This document shows positions 22,178 through 35,520 of a DNA stretch of 64,000 bases, one piece after another (the stretch's first letter is position 1; every line of letters starts with the position of its first letter). The notes under the pieces were generated by a model, which saw only the letters and a list, made by a program, of their open reading frames with translations, did no database searches and was not told the origin of the DNA. Source of the DNA: Bagarius yarrelli (taxonomy: Eukaryota; Chordata; Actinopteri; Siluriformes; Sisoridae); NCBI GenBank assembly GCA_005784505.1, contig VCAZ01000006.1:8337724-8401723 (forward strand). The letters are read 5' to 3'. The translations under genes were made by a program, and so were the position numbers.

Positions 22178-22300
22178 ATCCATTCATCCATCCATCCATA
22201 TATCTATTCATGCATCCATCCATTAATTGTCTACACCTGATTATTCCTAATCAGGGTTACAAAGATCTGCTGGAGCCTATTGCAAAAACAACCACACATC
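22178..22300. repeat. ATCC tandem stretch with decayed family-D-like tail
   Basis: CATCCATTCATCCATCCATC is followed by AATCAGGGTTACAAAGATCT GCTGGAGCC. It looks like the inverted 3' end of a family-D-type repeat. Confidence 0.5.
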
Positions 22301-23359
22301 CATATCCTTAATTAGGCCTTTTTGTTTATTTTTAAGACTTGCGTTTTTTCCTCATTAACCTCGCACAAGTTTTGTTGTAAACTAATGAATTAAATTGCAT
22401 TGTTTTTTATATACTCGAGCTTCCCTTACCATAACTTATTTTTTATTTCAACTGTTTACACACATTAAGTCTTTTATATGCCTTTGAGCATTTTAACAAA
22501 ACCTAATGAAAACTGTACACTTATAGAGTAGTGAAAGATCTAAAGGGAGATCAGTAAAAGACAGGGATGGAAGTGCGCTGTGCTGTTTCCATATTTCTGC
22601 TGTTCTCTGAGAAACGTACAAGTTCCACAGCGCACTCTCTCCTAAACCCAGTGGCAGCTGCTCCTGTTTACACGCATTTAGCCTGTGTTTATATGCAACT
22701 GCACAGCAACCAAACATCTCCACTTATGCAAACAGTCTTCCACATTGTGCAGTGTGAAAGCATGGACAATTACACAAACAATTCCAAACCAAATTCATCA
22801 CTGTGACATGGTTTGTGACCGTGATATAATGTCTGCTTGTTTACAAACATTTACTTAAAACACAATGATCCTGATTAAACTGTATCAAACAAAGCGGCTC
22901 TAGAGTGTTAAATTTAGACTCATCTGGTTTTATTGGGTGCGAATGTGTTTGGGTGAAAGCAGGACTGTTTGTTAACTCAGCTGGAAGAAAATGGCTCTTA
23001 TATCAAGTCGTTTTTGTATCAGCAGTGCATTAGTTACAAGGAAATAAGCTGATTCTCCAGTTATTTAAAGAAATGTTAAGTGGAGGTGATAATGTCATAA
23101 AAAAGACTGTGGACTGCGGAGAACTAGGGTGGTGATTGTATCATGACTGAAGGGAGTGTGTGTGTACACACGACAGAATGACTACTATGAACACACAATA
23201 TTTAAACGTTTACACGTCTGAAGAACATGTCCCTCAATAACAGATGTAGGACAAGTTTCAGGTTTACTTAACAATTTTGTAAAAACAATTATAGACAGGA
23301 TTGACTCATTCATATATTATGTATTCAAATATAATTCAGCTTGAAATTGATTCAGGACG

Positions 23360-23496
23360 GCGGCGTCGTTTAGTGGATTGAGGCGTGGGCACCCTAGGTT
23401 CGATTATGCCTAGGGTCCTTTCTGGTCCCACCATTCTCTCTCCCTATCCTCCCCATTTCATTTCTGTCTGTCCTTTAGATAAAGGCTAAAATGCTC
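23360..23496 (+). mobile_element. tRNA-headed SINE, family C
   Basis: The head GGCGGCGTCGTTTAGTGGAT, then TAGGTTCGATTATGCCTAGG and GGTCCTTTCTGGTCCCACC, end in a pyrimidine-rich tail. Inverted relatives are at 29165-29340 and 60930-61075. Confidence 0.68.
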
Positions 23497-25559
23497 AGAA
23501 GATATCTTAAAAAAAATGTTTTCCTAACATATTTTATTTTCAGCTTTTATAGTGATTCAAATTCAACATTATACAACATTGAGTCCTGGTGTTGTCCAAT
23601 CAGACATGGTGCTGTCCAGGGTACTGAAACTGTTCCCATAATGCCACAGCAATGTCACATTATTATATTATTTTCCAGTCTACATCATGGAGAGTTATAG
23701 CAGAAACAGCTGAGTTACCCTGTAAAACAATCCTGAAATCTACTTAAATACTCAAATTAATAAGAATGTAGTCTACGCCCTACCTCCAATGTTGAGAAAT
23801 CATAAAATTGTATTTAATCTAAATGAACTAATAGAGCACAGTGGATTAGAGGAGTGTCATTCCCCTGCAATCCTACAAACACTTTTACAGAGGGAGGCTG
23901 CATCAAACCTCACGCTTACAGCCAAATAAAACACTGAGGGAGCTCATAAAGCTTATCCAGCCTTGCGCTAACTGCAGACTTATTACACTGTTCCATCCAC
24001 AAACACTCCTAATCCGTTCGCTCGTCTCTCTGCTCCACTCCGGCTGGCTGATGTAACCGCGCAATGAGCTATTGCGTGCTGCTCACTACTGGGTGTTGCA
24101 CTCTGTCTTCGGGAGGACAGGCAGATGACAGGATGTCCCCTTGCCAAGAGTCTATTAACTAATCCCCTGTTTATAAAGTCTACTTCAGTATCTTACAAGA
24201 CTGATCGGATAGATAAAACACAGGGTTTTATTTCTAAGCAACTACTTAACAAAACACAGTGCAGCCAAGGCATCCTCTGCCCCAACAACTTTTTGGGGCA
24301 AGAGTTCACTGAAGTGAATACAAACACGTGTTAAGCTTTTATCATCAATAATCACTCATTATGAGTATTAGGGTCATTAATTTAAAAAAGCACAAATAAT
24401 ACCACCTGCACACAGTTTATTTTTGTCTACATAAATAAATACATAATCTTACAAATATAGTGCTACATTTGTACTTCTATTTTTACCCATGTTGTTCAAC
24501 ATTGACATTTTGGTACAGCAGAGCAATACTCTGTGGATGTGCTATAATAGGGACTGAGTCAATACCTTGTCAATTGTTAGCATTGTAACGGTGTAAAAGG
24601 ACAAGATTCAAAACAAGGCGCTCATTATGATGAGATGCTATCATGATGTTATTACAGAAAATAACATATTCACTCCCATATAAACCAGTTCCTAAAACCA
24701 CAACGAATATAAAAAACAAACATATGGATTATTTACGTTAGAAAATGCTAGAATAAGATGCTCTTCTTTGTAGGTATGTGTGTGAAAGACGAAGGGAGAA
24801 GAACAGACTAAATGGACTGAAGAGTTAGAGCTATAATGATTCTTAAAAGCAGTCAACATCACCCGAGTGTCTGAGGAACAGGGCCAAATTTCCATGATGC
24901 AGTGCTGCTTGGCTTTGAAGGTACTTGGCACTCTCTTTAACTGTCTCTCTCTCCTTTTTCCCTCCTCTCTCCCTATCTTTTCCCTTTTGAGTACCATTAA
25001 GGAAAGTGGGAGTTAAAGACACAAGCTCTTTTCCATGTGATGAGCACAAATCCTGTTCTAACAGGATCCAGACCTGGGGAAATTCGTAAGTTCCAGCAGC
25101 TGACAGGCTTCATAAACGCTGCTGGCATATGAGGAGACGAACCCCAACGCTTACTCCCTTAATCCACTCTCTCTTTCTCTTCCCTTCCACCACGTTTACT
25201 TGCTTCTCCTCCTCATGGGTCTGTGCTAACCAGATGTCAGGATGGGTCTTTGCTACAGATACTATGAGAACAGAAAAACACAAAAGAGGTGAAGGACAAG
25301 TGTAGCGGAAAAAGGAGCGTGGGATGAGACAGGCAGGGAATAAAATAGAAAGACAAGACATGAAGAAAAATATGTAAGTATAAACGAAGTTGTCAGGAAC
25401 ATTCTGTGATACATAATCCGAGAAGGGGTGTTTATAAGTGTTCATATAACTCAATAAAAAGAAAACAGATATCTACATAAACACACACAGTTGCTAGAGT
25501 GTGTCTAGTTGGAGCCTTGAGCAGATGGAGGTCCTGGAGAGGGGTATAACACACACTGG

Positions 25560-25760
25560 ATTAAAAGTAAAGGGAAGAAATGGTAAGGAAAGGAAAGGAA
25601 AGGAAAGGAAAGGAAAGGAAAGAGAAGAAAAATAAAGAAAAGGAAAGGAAAGAAGGGAGCAGAAAGTTGAAAAGAAGAGAAGAGAGGAGGCGATAAAAGA
25701 TAAAAGGAGATGGGAAAAAAAGATGGGAAGGAGAGGATAAGGGTTTAGAGTGAAAAAGCA
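25560..25760. repeat. (AAAGG)n and purine-rich tract
   Basis: About eight AAAGG units at 25582-25622, then irregular GAAAA/GAGAA purine sequence to about 25760. The long opposite-strand frame is low-complexity. Confidence 0.88.
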
Positions 25761-27471
25761 AGGATAGGAGTTTAAAGAAAAGCCAGTAGTTGAAATTCTT
25801 CCCTCCTCTGCAGTTTCCTGAAAATGGGTGTGCAGACGAAACATGAGAGCCCGGACACAATTCTTCCCCAGCCACCGCTGGGTGACCTGCCTCAGACTGA
25901 GAGATACCTCTGTTACATGCATAAGGTGTGTGTGCACAAGACAGTGTTTTAGAAGACAGAAAAAAAAGATATGATATTGTATCTCTGTGCTGGTTTTAAT
26001 AAAGCTGTTGGAAGAAAAAAAGCTACTGTCATCCGGCTAAATTACTGTTGGCTAAATATCTCTTAGAGACAGAAAAGGAAAGAGGATAGACGTAGAGATG
26101 TGTACACAGAAAAATAAGACATAAAGTTGGGTTCCTCTAAGATGGTGCAAGTTCAGCACCTCATTTCAAAAAATGTTATGAGACTCCCTGCTTCACTCTC
26201 TGCTCCATTCACATATGATTTTTTTTGTCATTCCAACTGAGATCATTCCAGTTAAAACAGTCTGCTTGACTGCTTACATGGGATTTTATCTATTACAAAC
26301 TGATCTTTATATGTACCGATGCTTTTACTCTGATTATTGTTTTGACATGTGCACAGATTGTCCGTCACTCCGTCATTATAATTTTGTGATCTCAGTCCTG
26401 TAAAGATCAGCTGCATCGTGCTGGTTATAGACATTGCTCTTAAGTGTGCAAGTGTGTGAGTCTGTGCTGTTGCTGGAATTATATCAGATTTTTTAAAAAT
26501 AAGGCGCGTAAGAAGCTGAGCTTTTTTTTTTAGCAATATTATGAGCCATCTAATTTCCTGCCCCTCCCCCTCCTCCAAAGAGCAGAAGCCTGTGAATGTA
26601 AGTCTGCAAGTGCTTTGATTGGGTTGTGAAAAGGTTTACCTCACTTCTCTTAACCCGACTGAAATTTCAATTAGGGTGGTCCTTTTTATTCAGATTCAGA
26701 TCCTCTAAACAGGAATACTGGTTCTGTTTGTGAAATCACTCACTTTTGCTGAAGTGTAATACTGTATCTTGTTTGAGGGTCCACGGGAGGTCTACTGGAA
26801 AGAAGGGTGTCTGCTTTGGGACATGCTCGGCTGTCTAACCAAAGACAAGAAGCTATTACATGGCCACTGTCCTCACCTCGTATTCTTCTAATTCACTTAC
26901 ATACCAGACCAATCCAATTCAGCACAGCATGTTATTTAATGCCTTCATCGCTGAAGCCACTTACTGCTATACTGCTGTAGGTCTCAGGATCAGAAAAACT
27001 TTAACATCTTCCACTTCAGGAAAGTCAACTTCTAAATACAGATACAGTCAGTAAAGTTTTACAATAATTTGTTTGAAAGCTAGCCATCTCATCAAACTTT
27101 GCTTAAACACAGAGGATATTCTAAATGTTCTAGAAATTCTGAAGGCCTTCGTGTTTTACCCACACTCACAGATTCCACAGAAAAACCTAAAAAACATAAA
27201 AGTAAGTGAATAGGTAAAAAAACACATTTGTTCATTGCCATACCTAAAAAAATACCTAAAAGACAAACCAAGTATAAAATGAAGTTTTATAACAATTTTT
27301 TTTTTTCTCACCAGGAAAAAAAAAAGTGTATTCTTTCCCAGACAGATGAACAATATTATCGTTTATAAAAGCAGTAAACTCACTCACCCTGAAAGTGAGG
27401 CTTTGACAGTCACACCAGGCAATACCTAACTAAATTTTCCTGGCAATTATGCAGTCTGCAAGCTTAATGTC

Positions 27472-27504
27472 CACACACACACACACAGACACACACACAC
27501 ACAC
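27472..27504. repeat. (CA)n microsatellite
   Basis: An interrupted CA tract of about 16 units with one CAGA interruption. Confidence 0.9.
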
Positions 27505-28060
27505 GCTGAGACATCCAACAGTGTGACACCGTCACGGCCGGCTGTGCTGGGTCAGACAACGCTCTCTAGTTGGCATAGAAAGAGACAGAGAGATAGACAA
27601 GAGCAGACCCAGTGAGAGCCTGCTGCCGTGCGGCTAAATCACTGTCAGATACTGTAAATATATCTGAAAGACAGAAAGACAAAGAGGCTCGACACGGAGA
27701 CACGTGTGTATAGAGACAAGTAAGACTTGAGTATTTGAAGTTCACTGACTGTCAGTCTGACACAGAACACAAGTCTTTAACACAAAGAAGAGTTTTTTTT
27801 ATTCCTGTTATTATCTATATGTTGTTATTTTATGTATATATATTTTTTAAATATGGAGCTCATTATCACACCAGGTTTTTTTTCCGTATAATTCCGTATC
27901 AGAGTAGCAATCTTAAATGTCTGATTCAGATCAGACTCAGTCAAAAAACATGACATTTTGCTAACAAGAAGTACATTTTATGGCTGATATCTTTCGTGTT
28001 TCTGCTACTACTTTTCTAGTAATACTGTTTTTAATAGTGACACAGGCTGACAGTAAAAAG

Positions 28061-28080
28061 ACACACACACACACACACAC
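28061..28080. repeat. (AC)10 microsatellite
   Basis: Ten uninterrupted AC units. Confidence 0.9.
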
Positions 28081-28940
28081 TTACATCTATATAAACACTC
28101 GTATCATCCCTCAGACTGTTGGCTTGTTATGACATTAATGATAATTTGAAGAAAAGCAGATGGACATAATGTGTCATCCTTGTATTGATGCTGTCCATGT
28201 AAGGTTACAGTAGTCAGACTCTATTCCTCTACGATGGTACGCTGGTACCCACTCATGGACACGCAACACGCGTAACACACTAAATTGGGTGCTCTAAAAA
28301 AAAAAAAAAGGGTTAGTGAAAATGTATAACCTTGCCCCTACTGTTCTGGAGAGATGGCTATGCTGCTTAAAGTGTGTGTGAGTGGGAGTGCCGATGAAGG
28401 CTTACAAGCATAAGTAGTGAACAGCATGTGCTGCGAAGGAAATAGAGTCTACTAATGGAACAGTATTGTAGTGTAAAGCTGCATGTTGTTACATGTGCAA
28501 TTAGGACATGTGCACAGTAAATCTCCTTTCGCCTTCACACCACTTCACATAAAGGTTTACCCAAAGAGAGGCTATTAAGAGGCTGTTAAAACCACTCCAG
28601 CGTGCTCTGTTTTCCATGATAAATCAGGCCCGAACAGCTGTTTACTGCCAGAATTACTTCAGTCACAAACCGCTGCGCAAAAAGGGCTCAATCACGGAGC
28701 GGTAGCTGAACCCGAGAGCATAGCCTTACCACATGTCTTCATCTTAAAGACATCTCTACAAAACTGCAATGTCAAACACAGGTTCTAAAATCAAATCTGT
28801 ACATATATTTAGGTCTTATCTTAGTTTAAGTGGGCAAAAAAATAAATAAATACTGCTTTTAAAATAAAAGTATTTGTATTGGCTTCCATAGAAAACTTTA
28901 ATGACCTAAAATAAAAATGGTTGTGACGTCTATGAACTGA

Positions 28941-29156
28941 GGGGCAGGGTTGGCTCAAATGGTTAATGTGCTAAGTTGTTAATTGGAAGTACCCGGGTTC
29001 AAGTCAGCCACTGCTGGGTCCTATAGCAAGACCCCCCCAACCCTTCCTGCTTCAGGGGCGCTGTATCATAGCTAAACCTGCGCTCTCACCCTCAACTTTC
29101 TAATATATGCAAAGAAACAAATTTCACTGGTATGTGTATGTGACAAAAACATTTAC
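28941..29156 (+). mobile_element. tRNA-headed SINE, family B
   Basis: The head is GGGTTGGCTCAAATGGTTAA with box-B-like CGGGTTCAAGTC. It continues GGGTCCTATAGCAAGACC and GGGGCGCTGTATCATAGCT and ends AATTTCACTGGTATGTG. The best relative is at 59303-59535. Confidence 0.75.
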
Positions 29157-29164
29157 TTTTTTGA

Positions 29165-29340
29165 AAGATATATTTTCTGTCATTTTTTCCTTTATTAATA
29201 GGTCAGATTAGAGATGAAACTGTGGAGAGAATGAGGGAGGTGGGACCGTAAGGGACCTGAGCCGGGATTAAACCCGGGTTGCCAGCGTGCATCAGCGCAT
29301 GGGTGCTGTCGCCTTAACCCACTACACCACGGTGCTGCCA
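29165..29340 (-). mobile_element. tRNA-headed SINE, family C
   Basis: In inverse orientation it has GGTGGGACCGTAAGGGACCT GAGCCGGGATTAAACCCGGG and ends in ACTACACCACGGTGCTGCC, the inverted tRNA-like head. It directly abuts the family B copy on its left. Confidence 0.72.
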
Positions 29341-29359
29341 AATAAAGACATTTCAACAC

Positions 29360-29519
29360 AGAGGCACCGATCGTTGGGGGATGTTAGGGTGATTCTAAGG
29401 GCCTACGCCCTTTGAAAGCCCCCAGAGATCTGTTTTAGAAGTGATAACAATGTGGAATAAGTGTGCTATGGGCCCTTCGTGTTCTTTAATAGGGCCCAAA
29501 ATTGCTAGCGGCACCCCTG
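29360..29519. mobile_element. hAT-like short element remnant (CAGGGGTGCC family)
   Basis: It ends GGGCCCAAAATTGCTAGCGG CACCCCTG, the inverse of the CAGGGGTGCC end at 8701. The left end is decayed. Confidence 0.5.
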
Positions 29520-30969
29520 CTGTAACATTACTAGGTTCCTCGGCTCCACTAGAAAACAACTGCATATCAGTAGCTCAACACAGCATTACACCTTTTTTAA
29601 GAGGCTTTGTGCATCCATGACGCATACTTAGGTTTGAAGCAGAGTAGACACATCAGTGACTAACCTTTAATTAGACTCCATCCAAAGCATTGTGACTGGG
29701 TTATGATATGACAGGAAAATCTCTATTGTACAAAAAAAACTGTTGACAAATCTTTGCCAAGCAATCTGGACACTTCTTGGGTCTAGAGCTATGTGAAATA
29801 AAAATGGGGGAGGTGAAGGACATATCAGCGTAATTGAATAAAAAAATGCTGAGCATGTTGTTTAACAAAAAAGGGCCACTAACCAATCAAAAAACCTCTA
29901 GTGAGCAGCTTTTGCCCCCCCCCCCACCTGTCTGTATCACAAACCATTTAACATGTTTGCACTTGTAATTCATTTGTAATTAGGCCACTCTAGGTATCTA
30001 ATGTTGGCCCGCCCACTGTAAGATAATGATGCTGATATTAAGCCGATTCCTCCCCTCCTGACAATCCCAGGAAATTTTTTGATGATCTTAGTGATTCTCA
30101 AGATTATCTTTTTGGATTTTCTTGTGGAATGGAGTGTTGAAAGAGACGAAATTTACGATCAGAAAACCTGATATATGAGTCTATAAAACTGCTTTGACAA
30201 AATCTTTACTGATGAAAAGCGCTATATCAATAAAGATGACTTGACTAGATTTGACATGTGGATGAAACTCAGAGGACAAGTGTGCATATGATCTGGAGAT
30301 TATCACATGATACAAAACAATATCCAATTAGAAATCGAGCTGATAGAAGAAATCTGATGGTGTGTGGTGTGGTGTCTTTGGAGCAAAACGGGTAAATTTG
30401 AAAATTATTTTCTTCTTATTCTTTCTTACATTTTGAAAATCTTATAACATTTAAAAAATCTTTCAGTTTGTACCCAGCATAACTGGATATTAATGAAACA
30501 CTATCTTATGAAAGATACTTTTATGTGACAGGCTCAGGAGAAAGAACATTTACACTATTCTTCACACGCTATCACACACACACACACACACTTCTAGTAT
30601 CAGACTTAACAAACTGCATGCAATAAGCAGTCGTTCTGCAGGTGGAATTCCTTTTTAATGGAAAAGGTCAGAAGGAAGTTGTTATAATATATAGCTTATA
30701 ATATATAGATTCATCAATGCATTGCAATTCTTTCACTAACTGAATTTAAAATAGATTGCGATTGTGCAAGTCTGCATGTGCGCGAGCAAAAAACGGTAAA
30801 ATAATTAGCACTGATAGAGAAGTACCTATTCTGGCGATTTTGCTTAATTTGGACTAAACTGGACAAACTAATACCTGCAAAAATCAAATTTAAAATGTGG
30901 CAACACATTAGAGCTTGTTAGGACAAATGTTTTGTGTATAAGAGCTATACCACATGCAAAGTTTTGGAA

Positions 30970-31134
30970 GTGGTGGCTCATGGTCAAGGTGTTGGACTAC
31001 CAACCTAAAGATGTGTGTTCGATTCCCAGCTCCACCAAGCCACCACTGCTGGGCCCGTTAGCAAGGCCCTCAACCCTCAGTTGTATAAATTAGATAAATG
31101 TTAGTTGCCCTGCCAATTGATGTAAATGTAAATG
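30970..31134 (+). mobile_element. SINE family A, near full length
   Basis: The tRNA-like head GTGGTGGCTCATGGTCAAGG and box-B-like GTTCGATTCC are followed by CACTGCTGGGCCCGTTAGCA AGGCCCTCAACC. The tail ends TGTAAATGTAAATG, with the GTCGCTCTGGATAAGG part partly lost. Confidence 0.75.
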
Positions 31135-32460
31135 AAGAAACATATTATGCGATTTCTCTCAGAACTGGGAAAACAAACTTCCCTTCCGACTGCATTTGCT
31201 ATCAGTTTCAATTAAACGACCCTCGAGCAAGTTGCAAAGCTTTCACTGTAATTCTAAAAAGGCAAAGCGAATTACTTGGTCAGTGGCGGGTTTATTGCCA
31301 AGGATTTGTGCCCGTTCTCTATCGTGGATAACCCAGAGTTTCGCACACTGTTGTAGGTGCTTGAGCCAAAGTAGTACAGTGGGCCCTTAAGGCGTTACTT
31401 AAGTGTTCTTCATAATTGTTATAATAATCTGACGCTTTCATGTTTCATTTAAAACTTGTTCATCCTGAACACTACTTTGTTAATAAAAGATTTATGAAAC
31501 CAAATCATCTTTTTTAAGAAAATACAGAAATTCCAACTATAAACAAAAAGCATAGAAACTCCAATTCAGGTTAAAATGTAAAGATGTGAACATGTGTTTA
31601 CACAGCGGGAGAATAAGAAAAGAGTGTAGATTTGATTGTAGGAATTGATTTTGGAATCGGATGGTGACCAAAATGGGAATCGAATCAAATCGTAAAGTAC
31701 CTAAGATTTCCACCCCTAATAATACTGTATACCTATATGGATAGGCTACAAGAGCAGAAGTCCATGTCTTTCAGACAAGGGGCTACAGGGGCACAAATTC
31801 ACTCAAACTGGACTTTTTTAAGAAATAAAAATTCTTGCACTGAAAGAATTTTCCACAGATTATTATGTGGAAACAGATAATCATCATGGTTAACAGAGAA
31901 AATGTGACTTGTTATGCAAGTGCCCAGTACATTAAGGACTGAGTCAGATAATGCATAAAATTATGCATTTGTTATTCCTGGCAATGTCTAGGCAAGGGGA
32001 TGCTGTAGGAAATACAGTGGATCCGCTTGTAGAAATAAAAAAATGGATAAATTGGAAGCATGAAGATCTGATGAAAAAGAAGGCATATAAACCATTTTAG
32101 TGTGTGGTATAATGCAGTCAGAAATACGAGCTAGGGAGACAATTTAGCAAAATGTTTGTGTGCAACTGCTGATAGAAATGACAGGAAATTGTTTCTCCCA
32201 CAGAATGTTAATATTACATTATTACATAAGCTTTGCCACAACGATGAAAGCCTATGCTTAGGTACTGACACATTGAAAGTTAATCTGAGTCAGACGGTAA
32301 AACCTTTAGGAAATTTATGGGCTCCTCTATTATACAGTAAGCACCAGAATGCGTCTGTAACTGTAGGAGTGTAAGGGTCTGTCTTTCTTTGCTCAGTAAT
32401 TCCCAGTAACACCTGCTTGGACACGATGATCATCGCAAGAGTTTATACTGAGGGTTGTCC

Positions 32461-32530
32461 TATTATTATTATAATAATAATAATAATTATTATTATTATT
32501 ATCATTGTTGTTGATATTTTTATTATTAAT
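32461..32530. repeat. (TTA)n/(TAA)n AT-rich microsatellite, self-complementary
   Basis: TAT/ATT units flip to ATA/TAA units and back, so the tract can fold on itself. Confidence 0.85.
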
Positions 32531-33711
32531 TAAAGATAACGAATTTGAGGCATGTATTTATATTTGTGGATTTAAAGTCATTAAGTCTGCCTAATAATGC
32601 AGTTACTGTTGAAGTGCTATAAACGTTCAAGGTTATATTTAAATATAAAAAAAAAAGTTTACAACAAAGTCATTTTAAGGATTCAGGTGGGATCTAAATG
32701 TATGAAGTGGTTAATTCTAGGGTTTGGATGTCCTGTGTTTATTTAAAAACCAAATTAACACTTTGTAAAATAATATATGTTAGCAAACAGCATATTTATA
32801 AGTTTGGATAGAAAATGTAATTAGCGTAGTAAGCAATATCCTAAGCAGGGAAAGAATGCCAGCATTTTGACTGTAGGATGCTTACTCCAGACCAGATTTC
32901 TTTGTTTCTAACTGGGTAAAAAAAAAAAAACATTGTTGGGGTGGATAGTGAGGAAATATGGTATCTCTTTTATTTTGTGTGCAGGAAGGAAGCTCGTTCC
33001 ATATTTCTGGTTTCATTTTATTGGACTGTAAAAATATATGTCCCAGTAGTGCTGACTGGTTCGTTTATTCGCTGATCTCCACACAGGCAATCCTTTCTCA
33101 GCCCTCAAAATAGCAGCAGAGTCATTCATCAGCCCTGAACAGAGGGGCTCCATTGCCATCTTCATCTTCATGACCCCCTGCAGACTATATTTGGAAAGAG
33201 GAGGAACACTGAAGTGTATGCTATAATAAACACAGGAACTGTACCTTTAAATTGAATCATTGAATCATTGGAAGCTGTTAAATTATAAAACGACTATGTT
33301 TGATGAGCAGAGCTTAAAATAGAACCTTTTTTTAACACTATGTTACTCTGCATCAGAAAGCCCATTTCATGCCTAAAAGCAATACGACGTGTTGTGGATA
33401 AAAATATAGAGACCTGATTAAATAAATCAATCAAAAAATACACTGAACTCCTGAGTGGCACCGCGGAAAAGCATTTACTATGTTTCTTTAGAGACTGTGA
33501 GTTAAAATCCATAGCCACAATATTGGAGAGCCAAATGTTCTTACTCTACTGTCAATCCAAGCAAAATTAACAATCATTTGAGCTTTTCTTTAAGTGTGTT
33601 ATACATGTGCAACTTAAAAAAAAAATATTAGCCACTATTTAGTTCTACTTTAGTTCTAGTTCCTACTAACTATAGGCTTCTCATTTTAAACTTTTAAACT
33701 TTTTCTTTAAC

Positions 33712-33872
33712 TAGGAGTGCTGGCGAGCGGTGGGGGGTGGTGGTTAAAATGATTTTGAGGGCCCAGACACTTTGGGGACCCCCAGAAATCCATTTTGTTA
33801 GCTGGAACAGTGCTGAATGGGTGTGGTAGGGAGCCCAACCTCATATTCCCAAATTTGCTAGCGGTACCCCTG
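33712..33872. mobile_element. hAT-like short element (CAGGGGTGCC family)
   Basis: It starts TAGGAGTGCTGGCGAGCGG and ends TTTGCTAGCGGTACCCCTG. The two ends are imperfect inverses (CGCTAGCA/CCGCTAGC-like). Inside are GGGCCCAGACACTTTGGGGA and AATCCATTTTGTTAGC. Confidence 0.55.
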
Positions 33873-34224
33873 TATACAATCATCGAAATCTCCATTTAAA
33901 TCTCCATTTAAAGCAAAAGAAATATAGTCTCTTCCTCTGCCAGAACTGTTTATCTTTCACCATAGCTGCAGGAATGAACCCATTTAAAAGTTTAAAACGC
34001 TGCAGGAATCTTTCTAGCGTTTTAAATCAAAAAGTCTTTTTGACAGACAAGTCTTTTTGTTTTGTCTGTGACGATACAGTCTGAAGGTACATAATCCACA
34101 CTTTTTATCAGGTCAATGTTCACTTTAAAAGGATAGAACAAAAGACTTCCTCTATTTTTATGGTGCTTGATTGCCGCAGTAGTATAGGAAAAAGTACACT
34201 GTCTATAAGAGAGAAATATTAAAA

Positions 34225-34267
34225 AAATAATAATAATTATAATAATAATATAACAATAATAATAAAA
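34225..34267. repeat. (AAT)n microsatellite
   Basis: AATAAT units with several interruptions. Confidence 0.85.
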
Positions 34268-34320
34268 TATTAAAAGCACATATAAAGCTAGGACAATTGG
34301 TAACAGCATGAGTGAGAATG

Positions 34321-34325
34321 AGAGC

Positions 34326-34375
<50 letters not shown>

Positions 34376-34377
34376 AA
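34321..34377. repeat. (GA)n microsatellite
   Basis: About 27 GA units interrupted three times by AA. Confidence 0.9.
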
Positions 34378-35342
34378 GCCAGAGAGCCTAAGATGACAAC
34401 CACTTGTCATACAAGTAAATACAATTCTGGCAAGGAATTTTCATTAGAATGATTATTGCTTCGCAACATAAACACAGATAATAGTGACTGCATGTTCTTG
34501 TATTTCTGACCTGATCTCATTTCTAAGTGCAAGGGACATCTGCAGGTGGATTGTGGGGGATTTTTAGATGTGACCTCATGCATAATTCTCAAAATGGTAG
34601 TCTACATGCAATAACATGAAAATCACTGACAGATGACATAAATAACATAAAAGAAGGAAAATGGGCAAGTGTAAAAATATGAAATACTGATGCTGGTTAT
34701 GGTAGACTGGTGTATGAATGGAATGTGGACACATAGAATCTTCAGGACTGGTCTAGGGATCTTCTCTATGGCCGGGTGCGTGTGCATCTAACAATGCATC
34801 TAGTGGGCATCATAGGCCAACCTTAAAGCTAACAGGATTGTATGGATTAGCTGTTAACATTTTGGTTCAATATATAATTGCACATCCTCAATGCACGCTT
34901 TAGTTATTTTTTACAGCGCAACAGGGACTTGCACAATATTAGCCAGGTGTTTCTTTAATGTTGTAGCTGATCTGTGTAGCTGTGGTATGGAGGTTTGATG
35001 GCAGATTCTTGATCAAACACAATTTGTTTGCTCTATTTCCTTTGATGCTGAACACTGCTTAAGACACACAGTCTTATCTGGAGGAAAATCGGTCCTCTGG
35101 CTGATTTAGTGCTGATTTAGATCAATATTAACCATGTTGTGGCAATTACATTCACCCTGGGTCACCACAAAAATATTTACACTGGTATCATAGTAAACTA
35201 GACTTGCGTGTCTGTCTAATGTCACTACACCCTTCTATGCTTTGCACTGTGCTGCTATACTTCTTGCTCACACAAACACATTTCTGGCAACACACAGCCT
35301 CAAGAGTTGATATAACTATAAGTTAAATGCTATCACAATAAA

Positions 35343-35520
35343 TAGAAGAAGCCTTTATTTGTCATATACAATATAGCCCAGTGAATGTTTTACATATCTA
35401 TCCCAGCTGAGGAAGCTGGGTCAGCTCCTCTGGAACAGAGACAGTTAAGGGTCTTTCTTAAGGGCCAACAATAGGAGATTGTTACCAGTTTTGGGATTGA
35501 ACCCTAATCTTGATTAACGA
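35343..35520 (-). mobile_element. SINE family B-related copy
   Basis: In inverse orientation it has AGGAAGCTGGGTCAGCTCCT CTGGAACAGAG, then AAGGGTCTTTCTTAAGGGCC, and box-B-like GGGATTGAACC. The tRNA-like head is missing at the right end. Confidence 0.65.

Noticed and set aside
25494..25937. 147-codon minus-strand frame
   Set aside because: It crosses the (AAAGG)n tract. Its FLSFPFL-type repeats are a translation of the simple repeat.
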